From NCBI RefSeq assembly GCF_048771995.1, contig NC_133030.1, positions 41,602,001 to 41,666,000 on the forward strand: a DNA stretch of 64,000 nucleotides. Reading direction: 5' to 3'. Made by a program: the position numbers and the translations under genes. A model generated the notes under the pieces. That model was given only the letters and a program-made list of their open reading frames with translations. It ran no database searches and was not told where the DNA came from. The stretch is from Taeniopygia guttata. Its lineage: Eukaryota; Chordata; Aves; Passeriformes; Estrildidae. This document shows, piece after piece, positions 60,466 to 64,000 of the stretch; position 1 is the stretch's first letter; every line of letters starts with the position of its first letter.

Positions 60466-63400
60466 TCTCACATTAGAGTTTCTGCTTTCCTTTGGTTAAT
60501 TATTTTATTGGTTTGAATAATCAAAACCATTTTTAGTATTTAAAATCTTGCTTTGTGTCAGTTTTACTGTTCCCATTAAAGTGGGTATTTTAAGGGAGAA
60601 GGAATTGGGCTCAATGAATACACTGATTTTAGTTGTTCATGCAGTTAGGTTGACTGAGAGGCATAGTAGCTCTTCTGAATGTGAGCTGCAGCTACTCAGT
60701 GAGTCTAATTTCTGAGTTTGGGGAAGAAAAAAGATGAAAAGTCTTGTTACAAACTTTTTCCTTCTCTTCTGTGTCCCTTAGTTTTTCCACTTTCAGGCTT
60801 TTCTTGGAGTGGAGTAATGAGCACTGGCAGAATGAGCAGACCCCAGCTATTGTGGCAAGCAAGAGGGAAATAATTCTTTCATGGGAACCCAGTCACAGAC
60901 CCTGACTCAATGTTTGTGGCCCACAAGGCAGCAATTTTCAAAACGATTAATGTAAACTGCAAATTTAGATTGAAAACTCTGTTTTTCCGCTGTATGACCT
61001 ATTGCACCTTTTAGAGTATCTGAGTCAAAGTGGACTTTAGAAGTATTTTGAAGTCTTGGTTTCATGAACAGACAACTTTGAGAAGCCCATGTATTTAAAG
61101 ATATGTCCTGTCATCCTTTGGGATATATGTATACAGAAAGATGTATCTGAGAACTACATTCACAGAGGAAAATGTTTTTCTTATAACAAACCTAAAAGTT
61201 TGGTTTTTTCCAAACTTCAGAAAAAAGCTTATGTATAAAAGATGTGTAGGATGGGAGAATGGGAAAGGCACTCTGTCACTGAACGAATGTGGTTGTCCAG
61301 GGACATTTTGAAGTTTCCCTGTGCTATTGTTTTCCTGTGACTCTCTGATATTTTTCAGATAACACCTGCTATACTGATTCAGAAGTCCTGAAATGTAAAT
61401 AAAGATAGCAGGTGTCACAGCCATGTGTATAAAATCTCACTGTTGCCAGAATGCTTATTTAACCACTATGGTATCACAGTACTGCTCCAGTGATACTGTC
61501 AGCGTGAGACTTCTGCAAAGCCTGTTGTTCTTGAACCGCAATGTCTTTGTGAAGGTAATGGTGCCTTGGTGCTATGTGTGCCTTCAATATTAGAAAATGT
61601 GGGATAACTGACCATCAAACAGATATTAATATAATTTAGAATTTCCCTGTCAGTGATTTTTGCCAATCTAATCTCTTGTGTTAGATTAGATTAAATTTTT
61701 ATTTGGAGTTGAAGGCAGTTTGTGATGTTCTTGGTGTAAAATTAGGAATGACTGTATTATCCAATGTCAAATCCTCATATTCTTTCAAGAGGAATGAGAC
61801 AGTTCCCAAACATGCTCAACCAAGTCTCTTTATTTATAGTTTCCCATGGTTTTGTGCACCCTGGCTTTCACTAGCTTCTAGGAACTTTGCTCCTATTTTC
61901 TTTGTAACGCTTATTTATTTTCCATATATGTTAAAGCAAATTAAAAAAAGGGTGCAGTTGAAGAGCTGTTTAATCGCGGGCCCACGGATTAGACCTGGAT
62001 GACATTGGAGATTGCAGGTGAACAGCGAAAGGTTGATCATCTTGTAGCACCAGACTGATAGAGGAACAGCCAGTTCAGGTTTAGTCATTCAGTGATCATT
62101 TACTTTAATATGAAGAATAAGTAAATGGCTAGGGTTTTTTGGCCTGGAGAGAAACAGCTGCTGTAGTATGTGAAAAAGATCTCTAAAACATTAATGCAGA
62201 GGAAGGGTGGATAGGGAATGACTCCTCACGATTTCTCATAGGAGCCAGAGAGAATAAAAGAGTGTGTTGGGACAGACATGAGAAGATACTTGTGTTGTGC
62301 ATTGAAGTCAGAACACATCACCAATGGAGCTTGTGGTCATGGAGTCTCTCACTCAGTAATGAGAAAAATGATTGGAAGATAAATCTTTCCAGGGTGTCTG
62401 AGTGCTGTGGAGTCCCCAGTGGCTTGGACATTTTGGAGATGCAGAAAGCAGAGAGAGAGATTACTATGCAGGTACAGCTGTGTGCCTCCTTGCACCTACA
62501 CTCTTCTATAGATGCTTGCCATTGGCATGTCAGTCAGGGTGGTGGGTTGGAAGGACCTTTTGTTTGACAATGGATATTTTTGGTTATTTATTTTAGTAAT
62601 AGGCTAAACTGCCTGATAGTTAAGCAACCACTGCCAGAAATCTCTGAGGGTTCTCTGTAATGGAGGGACTCTTCCATAGACAGCAAGAGATGGATGGGCA
62701 CACAAATGAGGAACAACTACCTTGCTCTCAAGTTAAGCTGTCCTTGGTTTTGAATTGTAGTCCTCTGCAACCTCAGCAGCCTCTGAAATTTCTAGAATAT
62801 CATAAAGGAGTCCTTCTGAATTCCAAGCTATGTACAGATCACCACTTTTCCTTAAATTGGTAGTCTTCAGTTTTTAGTTTTTCATTTCAGATAAATGCTG
62901 TCTGTTGTGATATCTTAACTGCAGGTTCAGCTTTTTTGTAGGTTTGGAGGGGCAGAGCAGTTAATCAGGATTTAACTGTAACATTTTTTGAGTATGCACC
63001 CTTAGTTCTGTCAGTGATCCTTGCAGGCTATGTCATTGAGTTTTGGATGGTGTTTATTTTTTTACTTCATTTTGATGCTGATCATAGGTAGGATATGTTT
63101 AAATTGGGCTCCATCTTTGGTGGACTGAGTTTCTCAAACTAGGGGACAGGGCCTGATAGTTGCTATGTTTGAAGTTTGTATATACAAAGTTGCTGAATTA
63201 GAATCAAAATAAGATAATTAGGGAAGATAATGTATCCTTTCACTGAAATATCTTCTTCCTTTTGTGTAATGGATTGGCTTGCCTAGGGGTGTCTCCATGT
63301 AGCATGAACATGTAGCCTTTTCAGGCTCCATGCAAAACACCTGGCCTTTGTACCCAAACAGACTTATCAATGATGTAATTGATCAAAGAAAAATATTTTC

Positions 63401-64000
63401 TCATCATAGCCACTTTTTCTTTAGTCCTGGCAACACAGAGGCTTTTTAAGCTCGGAAGCCTTACTTTATATTTGTGAACATGGCCTCACTTCTGCATTAC
63501 AGTTGCCTGGTGCTCTTTGTGGTGTGTATGTACAGTTTGCAACAAAACATTTCAGGTTCTTATATTTGTAGGAAAACAACATATGAACAGATGTGTAAGT
63601 AAAGAGTCCTTTAAAATGTCTTATGACATCTTCTGAAATCTCTTGTTGGTCCATTTTAGTAAAAGCTATATGTCCACTCTGTAGTCTGGAGAGTTGCATG
63701 AAAAAGTGAATTGGACTAATGTAGTTTCTTAGTTGTCAAAATGAGGTTTTGGAACTATGTAGAAGAGCTGACTCTTTCTATAACATGAACTCTTTCCCTA
63801 TTTCCTTGGGGAAATAAGACTATCTAAAGTGTTGTGGTGGAGCTGGAGAAGAGAACTGCCTTTTGGAGACACAAGAAGGAAATAAAGTGAAAGAGTAGCA
63901 TGTGATTTGGATCCACATCCCACAGCAGTCTCAGTGCCAGTTATTATGAAGATATAGCAGTGTTTTTACCATCTTGACTGCTGTCAAAAAAAGTGAAGAA

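Larger units (their letters stand above)
57407..64000 (+). other. LIN52 last visible intron
   Basis: This stretch is AT-rich. No exon with homology or paired splice sites was found on either strand. It contains a CR1 tail fragment near 60410, a possible ancient CR1-like fragment near 59290, and a poly-A run at 58841-58857. Open frames of 60-110 codons here have no recognisable similarity. Confidence 0.6.

Noticed and set aside
62262-62863. Several open frames of 60-100 codons in the LIN52 intron
   Set aside because: No family similarity and no paired splice sites; stop-free length is within chance for this composition.

Overview
This window is vertebrate nuclear DNA, almost certainly from a bird and probably a neoavian or songbird-like one. 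The evidence is compact multi-exon genes with GT-AG introns, proteins clearly orthologous to mammalian ones, CpG-island promoters, 5'-truncated CR1 LINE copies, and an avian-type endogenous retrovirus LTR. The gene order matches human 14q24.3: FAM161B, COQ6, ENTPD5, (BBOF1), ALDH6A1, LIN52. All gene calls come from reading the translated exons and comparing them with remembered family sequences. Splice phases were checked exon by exon, and every completed gene gives an uninterrupted reading frame.

Layout: (1) 833-7827, minus strand, FAM161B, a microtubule/ciliary FAM161-domain protein, 7 coding exons, 526 aa. (2) 7828-8176, a CpG-rich promoter with two CCAAT boxes shared head to head with COQ6. 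(3) 8177-17368, plus strand, COQ6, the mitochondrial flavin monooxygenase of ubiquinone synthesis, 12 coding exons, 464 aa. Its intron 1 holds a CR1 fragment and its intron 3 a solitary ERV LTR. (4) 20979-35533, minus strand, ENTPD5, an ER nucleoside diphosphatase, 13 coding exons, 428 aa, tail to tail with COQ6. Its noncoding first exon probably lies in the CpG island at about 40.0-41.4 kb. (5) 41738-43746, plus strand, decayed remains of BBOF1, which should sit here as an intact gene. (6) 46103-55056, minus strand, ALDH6A1, mitochondrial methylmalonate-semialdehyde dehydrogenase, 12 coding exons, 538 aa. (7) 55057-55381, a CpG-island promoter shared with LIN52. (8) 55382 onward, plus strand, LIN52, a MuvB/DREAM subunit. 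Five coding exons are visible and the last coding exon lies beyond the window.

The genes do not form one pathway. The shared theme is alternating orientation, with divergent pairs at CpG-island promoters and convergent pairs tail to tail. Two of the genes act in mitochondria (COQ6, ALDH6A1), two are or were ciliary (FAM161B, BBOF1), one acts in the ER (ENTPD5) and one is a cell-cycle repressor subunit (LIN52).

The most noteworthy observation is the BBOF1 relic. Two separated stretches on the plus strand still align with the C-terminal half of BBOF1 but carry stops and frame changes. The promoter-proximal half of the gene is not recognisable. This looks like loss in place of a multiciliated-cell gene, not a retrocopy. 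No CRISPR array, tRNA, rRNA or undescribed multi-gene system was seen.
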